A stretch of 64,000 bases of DNA from Jiangella sp. DSM 45060 (GTDB lineage: Bacteria; Actinomycetota; Actinomycetes; Jiangellales; Jiangellaceae), in contig NZ_LT629771.1 of NCBI RefSeq assembly GCF_900105175.1, forward strand, positions 2,976,001 through 3,040,000, given 5' to 3'. Positions 33,699 to 41,553 of this stretch are shown piece by piece; within the stretch, counting starts at the first letter, position 1, and every line of letters begins with the position of its first letter. The translations under genes and the position numbers were made by a program. The notes beneath the pieces were generated by a model, which worked only from the letters and a program-made list of their open reading frames with translations, was not told where the DNA came from and ran no database searches.

Positions 33699-34609
33699 TG
33701 ACGACCCCGACCGCCACCCCGCCGGCCGCCGTCGCCGCCGCTCCCCCGCCGGCGCCGTCGTCGCAGCGACGCCGGCCACCGGTCCGGCCCGGCCGCCTGC
33801 TCAGCCATCTCGCGCTCGTGTCGTACTGCCTGACCTCGGTCAGCGCGTTCGTCTGGTGCGTCATGGTGTCGCTGAAGACGAACCCGGAGTTCTTCTCCAG
33901 CAGCCCGTGGTCGCTGCCGCGGGACCCGCAGTTCGGCAACTACGCCGAGGCGTGGAACGGCGCGCAGATCAGCCGGTTCTTCCTCAACAGCCTCTACGTG
34001 ACGGTCACCAGCGTCGGCGTCAGCCTGCTGTTCGCGGTGATGGCGGCGTACGTGCTGGCCAGGGTCGACTTCCCGGGCCGGTCGGTGGTGCGGCTGGTGT
34101 TCCTCAGCGGCCTGATGATGCCGGCCTTCCTGGTGATCGTGCCGCTGTACTTCCTGCTCCGGAACCTCGGGCTGCTCGGTTCGCTGCACGGGCTGGTGCT
34201 GGTGTACATCGCCACCCAGATCCCGTTCAGCATCTACCTGCTGAGCAGCTTCTTCCAGTCGCTGCCGAAGGAGCTGGAGGAGGCCGCGTGCATGGACGGC
34301 GCCTCGCCGACCCGCACGTTCTTCTCCGTCGTGCTGCCGCAGGTGTCGCCGGCGGTCGCCAGCGTGGCGCTGCTGAACACGCTGACGATCTGGAACGAGT
34401 TCTTCTTCGCCCTGGTGTTCCTCACCGACCCGCAGCAGCAGACGATCCCCGTCGGCCTGCTCGGCCTGTCGGTGAACGCGCAGTACAGCGCGAACTGGGT
34501 GCAGCTGTTCGCGGGCCTGGTGATCACCATGATCCCGATGCTCGTGCTCTTCGCCTTCGCGCAGGAACGCATCGCGCGGGGCGTCAGTGTCGGCGCGTTG
34601 AAGGGCTGA
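33698..34609 (+). CDS. CUT1-type sugar ABC permease (MalG/UgpE-like)
   Basis: 303 residues with a Pro/Ala-rich cytoplasmic N-terminus (about 35 residues) and six helices. EAA-loop ELEEAACMDGASPTRTF near 195 and the MalG-like C-terminal ARGVSVGALKG are present. ATG at 33698 overlaps the previous stop. Partner of the MalF-like protein. Confidence 0.92.
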   Translation: MTTPTATPPAAVAAAPPPAPSSQRRRPPVRPGRLLSHLALVSYCLTSVSAFVWCVMVSLKTNPEFFSSSPWSLPRDPQFGNYAEAWNGAQISRFFLNSLYVTVTSVGVSLLFAVMAAYVLARVDFPGRSVVRLVFLSGLMMPAFLVIVPLYFLLRNLGLLGSLHGLVLVYIATQIPFSIYLLSSFFQSLPKELEEAACMDGASPTRTFFSVVLPQVSPAVASVALLNTLTIWNEFFFALVFLTDPQQQTIPVGLLGLSVNAQYSANWVQLFAGLVITMIPMLVLFAFAQERIARGVSVGALKG

Positions 34610-34610
34610 G

Positions 34611-36773
34611 ATGACCGACGTACGGCTGAGTGTCAGCGAGGAGATCGGCGTCGCCCGGTCCGGCGAGGTGGTGGTGTGCGGCGTGCCGGTGTCCTCTGAC
34701 GGCCCGCTGGCGGTGCTGGTGGACGGCGCTGTGGTGCCGCACCAGTCGCTGTGGCGGCGGGGCGGGTGGGTGGGCCTGGCGTTCCCGGTGTCCGTCGGCG
34801 CGCGGGCGTCGGCGGAGGTGGTCGTGCGGCCGGCGGGTGAAGCTGGTCCCCCGCCGGCCGTGACGTCCGCCGCCGGGGTGTCCGGGCTGTCGCTGACGAC
34901 GGGCGTGGTCACGGCGGAGCTCGGGCTGTCCCCGTTCACCGTCGCGGTTCCCGCCCTCGGGGTGCCCGCGGCGTCCGTGGTCCTGGTCGACGGCGACGGC
35001 GTCCGGCACGCCGCAGTGGTGCCGGCCGGCGGCGTCACCGTCACGCAGGCCGGGCCGCTGCTCGCGGAGGTCACGCTGAACGGGCGGTACGGGTCCTCGT
35101 GGGGGTTCACCGCCCGGCTGACGGCGCGGGCCGGCGCCGCCGCGGTGGACGTCGCCGTCGGGCTGGTCAACGACGACGACGCGGCCGAGAGCGAGGTCGC
35201 CGAGTGGTCCGTCGAACTGGACACCGGGCCGGTGGCGACCGCCGTCACCGGCGTCTTCAGCGCCGCCCACCGCGGCCTGCCGCCGTACGCCGTCCAGCAC
35301 CGAGGCGAGGGCCATCCGCGCGGCATCTTCGCGACGTCGCAGGTGGTGGGCGGGTCCTCGTGGGAGGACGTGAGCGACCCGGACTACGCGACCCGCTGGG
35401 AGTGGGCCGAGCTGCACGGCCGTCAGGCGGTGAACTGGCTGGTCGCCTCGCGAGTGGGCGGCGACGATGTCACCGTCGCCGTCCACCGGTTCGCCGAGAA
35501 CCACCCGAGCGACCTCGCGGTGTCACCGTCCGGCGTCACCGTCCAGTTCTGGCCGTCCGACGCGGGCGCGCTGCGGCTCACACAGGGCGCGGCGAAGACC
35601 CGCCGGCTGCGGCTGACCGGCGGCGACGACCGGCGGGCCGGCCCGGTGCTGGACTCGCCGCTGGTGCCGTCGCTCTCCGGTCCGCCGGTGCCCGGCTACC
35701 TGCCGTACCTGCCGGAGCGGTACCCGAACCTGGAGTCGCACATCCGCGAGGAGCTGTCCGGCTGGTACCAGTCCGGGCAGTCGCTGGGCTTCCACGACTT
35801 CGGCGACAGCGTGCAGGGCATCACGTCCGGCCCGCGCACCGGGTACAGCGCGAACAACGAGCACGACGCGCTGCTGGCGCTCTCGTTGCACTACCTGCGC
35901 TCCGGCGAGCGGGCGTACTACGACTCCGCCGAGGCCTACGCCGACCACCTGTGCGACGTCGACCTCATCCACCACAGCGCCCACCCGCACGAGGTCGGCG
36001 GGCTGCGCGCGCACGGGCGGGCGCACGTGCACTACGTGTCGGCGCGCACGGCGGCCGGGCCGGTGCGGACGTCGATCGACACCGGGCACCTGTGGACCGA
36101 GGGGCTGGTGCTGTTCGGGTCGCTGTCCGGCTCGTCGGTGTACCTCGACGCCGCGCGGCGGGTGGCCGACTGCATCGTCGGGCTGGTCGACCTCGGCTGG
36201 ACCCGGCCGGAGCCGGGGCCGCGCAACAGCGGCTGGCCGCTGATGGCGCTGTGCGCGGTGGCCTCGGCGACCGGTTCGGCCGAGTATGTCGACGCCGCGG
36301 AGCGGACGGCGAAGGCGGCGGTGGCCGCGCAGCACCCGGACGGGCGCTGGCTGATGCGGCTCGGCCTGGCCGACGACTACTGCGCCTGGCAGAACGCCGT
36401 CCTGCTGATCGGGCTGGCCCGGCTGCAGGCGCTGTCGCCGTCGGCCGAGGTCGCAGCGGCATTCTCTGCCGGGGCGCGGGCGCTGCTGACCCTGGGCCGC
36501 AACCGCGACGGCAGCTTCGTCTACCTGTCCCGGTTCGACTACCGGTGGGCGAACCGGTCGGCGCTGATCCGCGAAGCGCTGGCGCTGGCCTTCGACGCCA
36601 CCGGCGACGACGCGTACCTGCGGGCCGGGCTGGCCGGCGGGTCGCGCTGGTACCGGCCGCGGTCGGTCGCGCCGGCGTTGAGCAACGACGTCGCCGAGTG
36701 GCGCGGCCACCTGCCGTTCCTGCTGCGGGCGCACGAGGCGGGGCTGCTCACCGACCTGCCGGACGCCGGATGA
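34611..36773 (+). CDS. Exo-rhamnogalacturonan lyase (PL26/YetA)-like protein, cytoplasmic
   Basis: 720 residues without signal peptide. The N-terminal half (about 1-350) is beta-rich, resembling the RIFT-barrel plus beta-sandwich of PcRGLX/YetA proteins; the C-terminal half (about 360-715) is an alpha/alpha toroid. Conserved-looking aromatic/acidic stretches FHDFGDSVQG near 400, GYSANNEHDALLAL near 412 and HSAHPHEVGGL near 452 would line the active cleft. The architecture suggests beta-elimination on an imported uronate oligosaccharide, by analogy; catalytic residues are not proven. ATG at 34611 directly follows the permease stop; ATGA overlap with the next gene. Confidence 0.6.
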   Translation: MTDVRLSVSEEIGVARSGEVVVCGVPVSSDGPLAVLVDGAVVPHQSLWRRGGWVGLAFPVSVGARASAEVVVRPAGEAGPPPAVTSAAGVSGLSLTTGVVTAELGLSPFTVAVPALGVPAASVVLVDGDGVRHAAVVPAGGVTVTQAGPLLAEVTLNGRYGSSWGFTARLTARAGAAAVDVAVGLVNDDDAAESEVAEWSVELDTGPVATAVTGVFSAAHRGLPPYAVQHRGEGHPRGIFATSQVVGGSSWEDVSDPDYATRWEWAELHGRQAVNWLVASRVGGDDVTVAVHRFAENHPSDLAVSPSGVTVQFWPSDAGALRLTQGAAKTRRLRLTGGDDRRAGPVLDSPLVPSLSGPPVPGYLPYLPERYPNLESHIREELSGWYQSGQSLGFHDFGDSVQGITSGPRTGYSANNEHDALLALSLHYLRSGERAYYDSAEAYADHLCDVDLIHHSAHPHEVGGLRAHGRAHVHYVSARTAAGPVRTSIDTGHLWTEGLVLFGSLSGSSVYLDAARRVADCIVGLVDLGWTRPEPGPRNSGWPLMALCAVASATGSAEYVDAAERTAKAAVAAQHPDGRWLMRLGLADDYCAWQNAVLLIGLARLQALSPSAEVAAAFSAGARALLTLGRNRDGSFVYLSRFDYRWANRSALIREALALAFDATGDDAYLRAGLAGGSRWYRPRSVAPALSNDVAEWRGHLPFLLRAHEAGLLTDLPDAG

Positions 36774-38725
36774 GCGGCGCCGTGCGGATCGACGCCAACG
36801 TCGTCCTCGGGCCCTGGCCGTCCGACGCGTCCGCCTCGTGGTCCGTGGCCGACGTGTCGCGGCACCTGGACCGCTTCGGCCTGTCCCACGCCGTCGTGCG
36901 GTCGGCGGAGGCCGTCACGTACGACGCGGCGTCCGGGAACGCGTCGCTGCTGGCGGCGGTGGCTGGTGATCCGCGGCTGCTGCCGGCGTTCGTGCTCGGG
37001 CCGCTGGACGCGGGCGAGCACGGCCCGCTGCCCCTTGGTGTCCGCGCGGTGTGGCTGCTGCCGGCGCGGCACGGGTGGAGTCTCACGGGACCGGAGGCCG
37101 GCTCGCTGCAAGACGTGCTGCGGCGGGCCGGTCTCCCCGTGTTCCTCGACCTCGAGGAGACCGACTGGGCCGGCATCGACGCATGGTGCGCCGCGCTGCC
37201 GTCCGTCGACGTCGTCGTCTGCGGGATCGGGTACCGGACGCTGCGGCAGGCGCTCCCCGTCCTCGACCGCCACCCCCACCTGCACGTCGACCTCTCCTAC
37301 CTCGCCGCGCTGGACGGGCTGGAGCTGCTGGCCGCCCGCTACGGCGCGTCACGGCTGCTGTTCGGCACCGGCGCACCGGTCCGCGACGAGGCGGCGCCGT
37401 CGTTCCTGCTGTCGCGCTCCGGATTGTCCGACGACGACCGGGCGCTCGTGGCGGGCGGGACCGCGGCCCGGCTGCTCGGCCTCGCCGAACCTCCGGTCGT
37501 TCCCGCGGCCCCGGCGCAGGCCGCCACCTCTGCGCAGCCCGCCGCCGTCCACGCCAGCTCTGCGCAGCCCGCCGCCGTCACCGCGACCTCTGCGCAGCCC
37601 GCTGCCGCCACTCCCGCCACCCCAGCGCCGTCCGCTGCCGCCGCTCCCGCCACCCCAGCGCAGCCCGCTGCCGCCGTTCACGCCACCTCTGCGCCGTCCG
37701 CTGCCGCCGTTCCCGCCACCCCAGCGCCGTCTGCCGCCGCCGTTCACGCCACGTTCTCACGGCCCGCCCGTAGGGTGGGAGCCCTCCCGGCCGGGCGGGG
37801 TCCGGCTACGGTCGCGAACGCGATAAACGCCGCCGATCGCCCGGCCGACGCCGACCCGGACAGCCACACCGACCCGGACAGCCACACCGACCCGGACAGC
37901 CACACCGACCCGCACGGCCACACCGACCCGGGCGGCCGCGCCGAGCTGCCGGACATCGTCGACGCGCATGCTCATCTGGGCCGCTGGCCGTCGTCGTGGC
38001 TGCCGCACCCCGACGCGGACTCGTTGCTGGCCGCGTACGACCGCACCGGCACCCGGCACGCCGTCATCTCGCACCTGAGCGCCATCTGGGGCGGCGACGC
38101 GCCCGCCGGGAACGCCGCCGCGCTGGCCGCCGCGGCCGAGTACCCGGACCGGCTCTCCGTATGGTTGGTCGCGAACCCGAACCGGCCGCACGACGCCGAA
38201 CTGCTGACCGAGCAGCTGCGCTCGCCGCTCGTGCGCGGGTTCAAGGTGCACCCCGACACCCACGACTGCCCGATCGACGACGCCCGGTACGACTGGGTGT
38301 GGCGCCTGGCGCTGAACGCGTCGGTCCCGGTGCTGGCGCACGGGTTCGCCGGGACGACGCACAGCGACCCGCTGCTGTTCGGCCACGTCGCCGCGCGGCA
38401 CCCCGAGCTGCCGCTGATCGTCGGCCATTCCGGCGCCACCGTCGACGGCTTCCGCCGCACCATCGACGTCGGGCTGCGGCACCCGTCCATCCTGGCCGAG
38501 ACCTGCGGCTCCTGGATGACCGGCCGGTGGCTGCGCCGCCTCGTCGCGGCCCTGGGCGGCGGCCGGGTGCTGCACGGCACCGACGCGTGCCTCATCGATC
38601 CCCGGTACGGCGTCGGGCGGGTGCTCGGCGCCGGTCTCGACCCGGCCGATCTGGCCCTCGTGCTCGGCGGCAACGCCCGCCGGGTGCTCGGGCTGCCTTC
38701 TCCGTCACTGCTTGGAGGTCACTGA
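36770..38725 (+). CDS. Double amidohydrolase_2 protein: degenerate N-domain, intact C-domain
   Basis: 651 residues. Residues 1-240 have the amidohydrolase_2 barrel pattern but the metal motif reads RIDANVVLG (no HxH), the later barrel histidines are absent and the final Asp is Gly in LLFGTGAP. Residues 245-395 are a repetitive linker: 30-33-bp units (37514-37757) giving AQPAA/PATPAPS repeats, then 18-bp units (37853-37942) giving PDSHTD. Residues 396-651 are a complete hydrolase: DAHAHLG, KVHPDTHD, LAHGFAG, GHSG, HGTDA. So it looks like a pseudoenzyme fused to its active partner. A GTG at 37774 is a possible internal start for the C-domain. Overlaps both neighbours (ATGA, TGATG). Substrate unknown; lactone, amide or acid decarboxylation are possible. 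Confidence 0.78.
   Translation: MSGAVRIDANVVLGPWPSDASASWSVADVSRHLDRFGLSHAVVRSAEAVTYDAASGNASLLAAVAGDPRLLPAFVLGPLDAGEHGPLPLGVRAVWLLPARHGWSLTGPEAGSLQDVLRRAGLPVFLDLEETDWAGIDAWCAALPSVDVVVCGIGYRTLRQALPVLDRHPHLHVDLSYLAALDGLELLAARYGASRLLFGTGAPVRDEAAPSFLLSRSGLSDDDRALVAGGTAARLLGLAEPPVVPAAPAQAATSAQPAAVHASSAQPAAVTATSAQPAAATPATPAPSAAAAPATPAQPAAAVHATSAPSAAAVPATPAPSAAAVHATFSRPARRVGALPAGRGPATVANAINAADRPADADPDSHTDPDSHTDPDSHTDPHGHTDPGGRAELPDIVDAHAHLGRWPSSWLPHPDADSLLAAYDRTGTRHAVISHLSAIWGGDAPAGNAAALAAAAEYPDRLSVWLVANPNRPHDAELLTEQLRSPLVRGFKVHPDTHDCPIDDARYDWVWRLALNASVPVLAHGFAGTTHSDPLLFGHVAARHPELPLIVGHSGATVDGFRRTIDVGLRHPSILAETCGSWMTGRWLRRLVAALGGGRVLHGTDACLIDPRYGVGRVLGAGLDPADLALVLGGNARRVLGLPSPSLLGGH
37514..37757. repeat. 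In-frame 30-33-bp minisatellite in the linker
   Basis: Roughly eight imperfect units beginning GCGCAGCCC or GCGCCGTCC; early units are 30 bp, later ones 33 bp, all multiples of three. They encode Ala/Pro/Ser-rich linker sequence. Confidence 0.75.
37853..37942. repeat. In-frame 18-bp tandem repeat (five units)
   Basis: Units GACCCGGACAGCCACACC: three identical copies, then two diverged ones. They encode PDSHTD, PDSHTD, PDSHTD, PHGHTD, PGGRAE directly before the active amidohydrolase domain. Confidence 0.8.
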
Positions 38726-39591
38726 TGTTCCTCTGCCGTATCCGCACCGACGCCGGCGTCGTCCCCGCCGTCCGCCTCGACGACGAGACACTGCTCGACC
38801 TGACGCCCGTCGCCGGCGCGGCCGGGGACGACCTGGTCGTGCTGGCCGCGATGCCCGGGCTGGCGGACGCCGTGGCGTCGCTCGCGGGGTCCGGCGTGCG
38901 GATCCCGGTGGCGTCGGCGCGGTTCGAGGTGCCGGTCGCCCGCCCGCAGAAGATCGTCTGCGTCGCTCTCAACTACGTCGCGCACGCCGAGGAAGGCGCG
39001 CAGGCCGTCCCGACCGAGCCGGTGATCTTCTTCAAGCCGCCGTCGTCGCTGCTGCCGCACGGTGAGACCGTCCGCTGCCCGGAACGGTCGTCGCGGCTGG
39101 ACTTCGAGGTCGAGCTGGCGGTCGTCATCGGCACCCGCGCCCGCGACGTCGCGGTCTCCGGCTGGCGTGACGTCGTCGCCGGCTACACCGTCCTCAACGA
39201 CATGACGGCGCGCGACCTCCAGCTGGTCGCGATCGAGAAGAACCAGCCGTGGGACCACAGCAAGGGCTTCGATACGTTCGCGCCGTGCGGCCCGTACCTC
39301 GTCACGGCCGACGAGATCGCCGACCCCGGGAACCTCGACCTGTCGTTGACGACCGACGGCGTCCTACGCCAGTCGTCGAACACCCGGCACATGGTGTTCG
39401 GCGTGCCGGAGCTGATCTCCGTCATCTCGGCCGGGATCACCCTCGAGCCGGGCGACATCATCGCCACCGGCACCCCGTCCGGCATCGGCCGGGTCGACGA
39501 CGGCGGCACCATGGTCGCCACCGTCGAGGGTGTCGGCTCGCTGGTCAACCCGGTCGCGTACGACCGCGCCGCCGTCGCCGCCCCCGCCTGA
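38725..39591 (+). CDS. Fumarylacetoacetate hydrolase (FAH)-family protein
   Basis: 288 residues. C-terminal FAH fold with metal ligands in LDFEVELAVVIG near 118, VLNDMTARDLQ near 155, KGFDTFAPCGP near 177 and GTPSGIG near 253. Family members hydrolyse or decarboxylate 2,4-diketo and related acids, or dehydrate 2-keto-3-deoxy sugar acids. ATG at 38725 overlaps the double-amidohydrolase stop (TGATG) and its own stop overlaps the nitrilase start. Probably handles a diketo or keto-deoxy acid from the same pathway. Confidence 0.9.
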   Translation: MFLCRIRTDAGVVPAVRLDDETLLDLTPVAGAAGDDLVVLAAMPGLADAVASLAGSGVRIPVASARFEVPVARPQKIVCVALNYVAHAEEGAQAVPTEPVIFFKPPSSLLPHGETVRCPERSSRLDFEVELAVVIGTRARDVAVSGWRDVVAGYTVLNDMTARDLQLVAIEKNQPWDHSKGFDTFAPCGPYLVTADEIADPGNLDLSLTTDGVLRQSSNTRHMVFGVPELISVISAGITLEPGDIIATGTPSGIGRVDDGGTMVATVEGVGSLVNPVAYDRAAVAAPA

Positions 39592-40406
39592 TGCCCGTCA
39601 CGGTCGCCTGCGCCCAGGTCGCTCCGGTCCTGGGCGCGGTCTCCGTCAACCTGGACGCGATGGCGGCGCAGGCCCGCTCCGCCGCCGCGGCCGGAGCGTC
39701 GCTGGTGGTCTTCCCCGAGTGCGCCGTCACCGGGTACCCGTTCTCCCGCACCGACGCCGCCGCCGTCGCCTCGCCCGCCGACGGCCCGGTGGCGGAGCGG
39801 CTGGGCGCCCTCGCCGCCTCCCTGGGCGTCCACCTCGCCGCCGGCGTCATCGAGTCCTCGGGCGCCGACCTCTACGACGCGCTGTCCCTGTTCGGCCCCG
39901 ACGGCGCGCGGCTGGCGACGTACCGGAAGGCGCACCTGTTCAGCACCGAACGGACGGTCTACGCGCCCGGCTCGGCGCCGGTCGTCGTGCCGACGGCGCT
40001 GGGTGCCCTCGGCCTGACGGTCTGCTACGACCTGATCTTCCCCGAGTACGTCCGCGCCCTCGTCGACGCCGGCGCGTCGATGATCGTCAACGCGACCAAC
40101 TGGATCACCGACCCGTGGCAGACCGGCATGGGCTGGGACGGGCCGATGGTGCGGTCGCTGGCGCGGGTGCGGGCCCTGGAGAACGGCGTGCCGGTGGTGA
40201 TGTCGTGCCTGGCCGGCTCGGGTGGCGGGTTCACCAGCATCGGCCACTCCACCATCGCCGGCCCCTCCGGCCGCGTCCTCGCCTCCCTCGACGCCGCCGA
40301 AGGCCTCGCCCTCGCCGAGCTGCCCGCCGACGACGACGCCGACGCCCGCCGCTGGTCCGCCCTGGCGACCTACCGCGCCGACCGCCGCCCCGACCTCTAC
40401 GGCTGA
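39591..40406 (+). CDS. Carbon-nitrogen hydrolase (nitrilase superfamily amidase)
   Basis: 271 residues. Catalytic Glu in VFPECAVTGYP near 42, Lys in TYRKAHLF near 107, Cys in TVCYDLIFPE near 141: the complete nitrilase-superfamily triad. Cleaves an amide, carbamoyl or nitrile group of a small molecule. ATG at 39591 overlaps the FAH stop. Last gene of the operon; a hairpin follows at 40445. Confidence 0.9.
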   Translation: MPVTVACAQVAPVLGAVSVNLDAMAAQARSAAAAGASLVVFPECAVTGYPFSRTDAAAVASPADGPVAERLGALAASLGVHLAAGVIESSGADLYDALSLFGPDGARLATYRKAHLFSTERTVYAPGSAPVVVPTALGALGLTVCYDLIFPEYVRALVDAGASMIVNATNWITDPWQTGMGWDGPMVRSLARVRALENGVPVVMSCLAGSGGGFTSIGHSTIAGPSGRVLASLDAAEGLALAELPADDDADARRWSALATYRADRRPDLYG

Positions 40407-40444
40407 CTGTCTTTACATTCGAGTTCCTCACTGCTGATCTTGTG

Positions 40445-40461
40445 GGTGGCACACTGCCACC
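40445..40461 (+). terminator. Hairpin after the CUT1 operon
   Basis: GGTGGCA pairs with TGCCACC around CAC, 39 bp after the nitrilase-family stop. Short, no T-run; weak terminator candidate. Confidence 0.35.
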
Positions 40462-40577
40462 GTGGCTGGCTGGGGCAGGCACGTCTCCAGAGTCGCCCCA
40501 GCGGCAGACCCAGGGGGACGACGATGCACGATCACCACGGCCATAGGCCTGGCCACTCCGCCCTCGAGGGCTGAGAC

Positions 40578-41510
40578 GTGAATGGTCACGACCAAGAACG
40601 CAGCCCGTCCGGGCCTCCTTCGAGCGCGGCTCGACTTCGCCGTATCGTCTCGAACGCCTTCGGACGGTCCTGGTGGCAGGGCGTGAGCGCGATCATGGCG
40701 ATCGCCGCAGTGGTTCTGACGGTCGTCCAACTCAGCGGCGATGGCGCAGAGCCGACCGGCGACCGTTCCACGACTGCTGACAATTCCGGCGCCGTCGGCG
40801 ACTGTTCCGCAGTAGGCCAGGACAACACGATCACATGTGTGGAGGAGGCACCCACGCCACCCAGCTACGCCGACCTCGAGGCCGTCCCGAGTTTCCCTTC
40901 CGACTATGTGGTCTTCGGTGACCTCGACGCTTTGCCGCCGCCACCCGAAGTCCGTGAGGAAGAACTGTTCTCCAGGTGCGAAGAATGGGAAGGCTGGCTG
41001 GAAGACGTCGCCGCCGTTCGTGCCTCGCCCGACTTCGACATCACGGTCGCTGCAGGGGCTGAGGACCTCGTGATCATCTCCGACATTCGCCCGGTCATCG
41101 TGCGCAAGCAGCCAGCGCCGGAGCACTCATCAGTGGTCCGCTGCACCTATGGTGGAGGACTTTCTCCGGGTTACGAGGTCCACCTCGACCTGGCCTCGGC
41201 ATCGAGTTCTCTCGTGGATCTCGAACGCGACAGTTCGGCGGCCATGCCACCCGCCACCCTCTCCCTGGCCGACGCCGGCGCGTTCGGGGTGTCTGCGAAG
41301 GTCGCTTCCGCGGAAGGCTATGTCTACGAAGGGTACTTTCAGGTGTTCTGCTCGGTAAATGGCATAGACGAGATCTTCACGTATGGCAGCCCTCAGGAGC
41401 CGATCGCGTGGCTGGGCGGCGCGAATCTCCTGCCGCCAGAACTGGTCTACGGGTGGAACCACGTCACGCACGCCTGGGCTCGCGGGCTGGATCCCGCCTT
41501 CGTCGAGTAG
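40578..41510 (+). CDS. Single-pass membrane-anchored protein of unknown function, lower GC
   Basis: 310 residues. A cytoplasmic N-terminus of about 35 residues is followed by one membrane helix (GVSAIMAIAAVVLTVVQLSG) and an external part with a Cys pair around GDCSAVGQDNTITCVEE and further Cys near 135, 190 and 260. Pro-rich segment AFTER the helix (PTPPSYADLE). I recognise no catalytic family; the Cys-flanked asparagine-rich segment recurs in other actinomycete membrane orphans. Start GTG at 40578 is weakly supported. The gene and about 170 bp before it have visibly more A/T at third positions than neighbours, a sign of separate origin. It does not fit the catabolic theme. Confidence 0.65.
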   Translation: MNGHDQERSPSGPPSSAARLRRIVSNAFGRSWWQGVSAIMAIAAVVLTVVQLSGDGAEPTGDRSTTADNSGAVGDCSAVGQDNTITCVEEAPTPPSYADLEAVPSFPSDYVVFGDLDALPPPPEVREEELFSRCEEWEGWLEDVAAVRASPDFDITVAAGAEDLVIISDIRPVIVRKQPAPEHSSVVRCTYGGGLSPGYEVHLDLASASSSLVDLERDSSAAMPPATLSLADAGAFGVSAKVASAEGYVYEGYFQVFCSVNGIDEIFTYGSPQEPIAWLGGANLLPPELVYGWNHVTHAWARGLDPAFVE

Positions 41511-41536
41511 GCCCGGACCGCCGAAGCGGTCCGGGC
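41511..41536. terminator. Strong bidirectional terminator hairpin
   Basis: GCCCGGACCGC and GCGGTCCGGGC form an 11-bp perfect stem with a CGAA tetraloop, directly after the stop of the plus gene and 17 bp before the end of the convergent propeller gene. Confidence 0.8.
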
Positions 41537-41553
41537 CCTCGTCGTCGGTCAGG

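Noticed and set aside
37514-37942. Tandem repeats resembling a CRISPR or satellite array
   Set aside because: Units are contiguous without spacers, in frame and multiples of three, and encode a linker; no cas genes are present.
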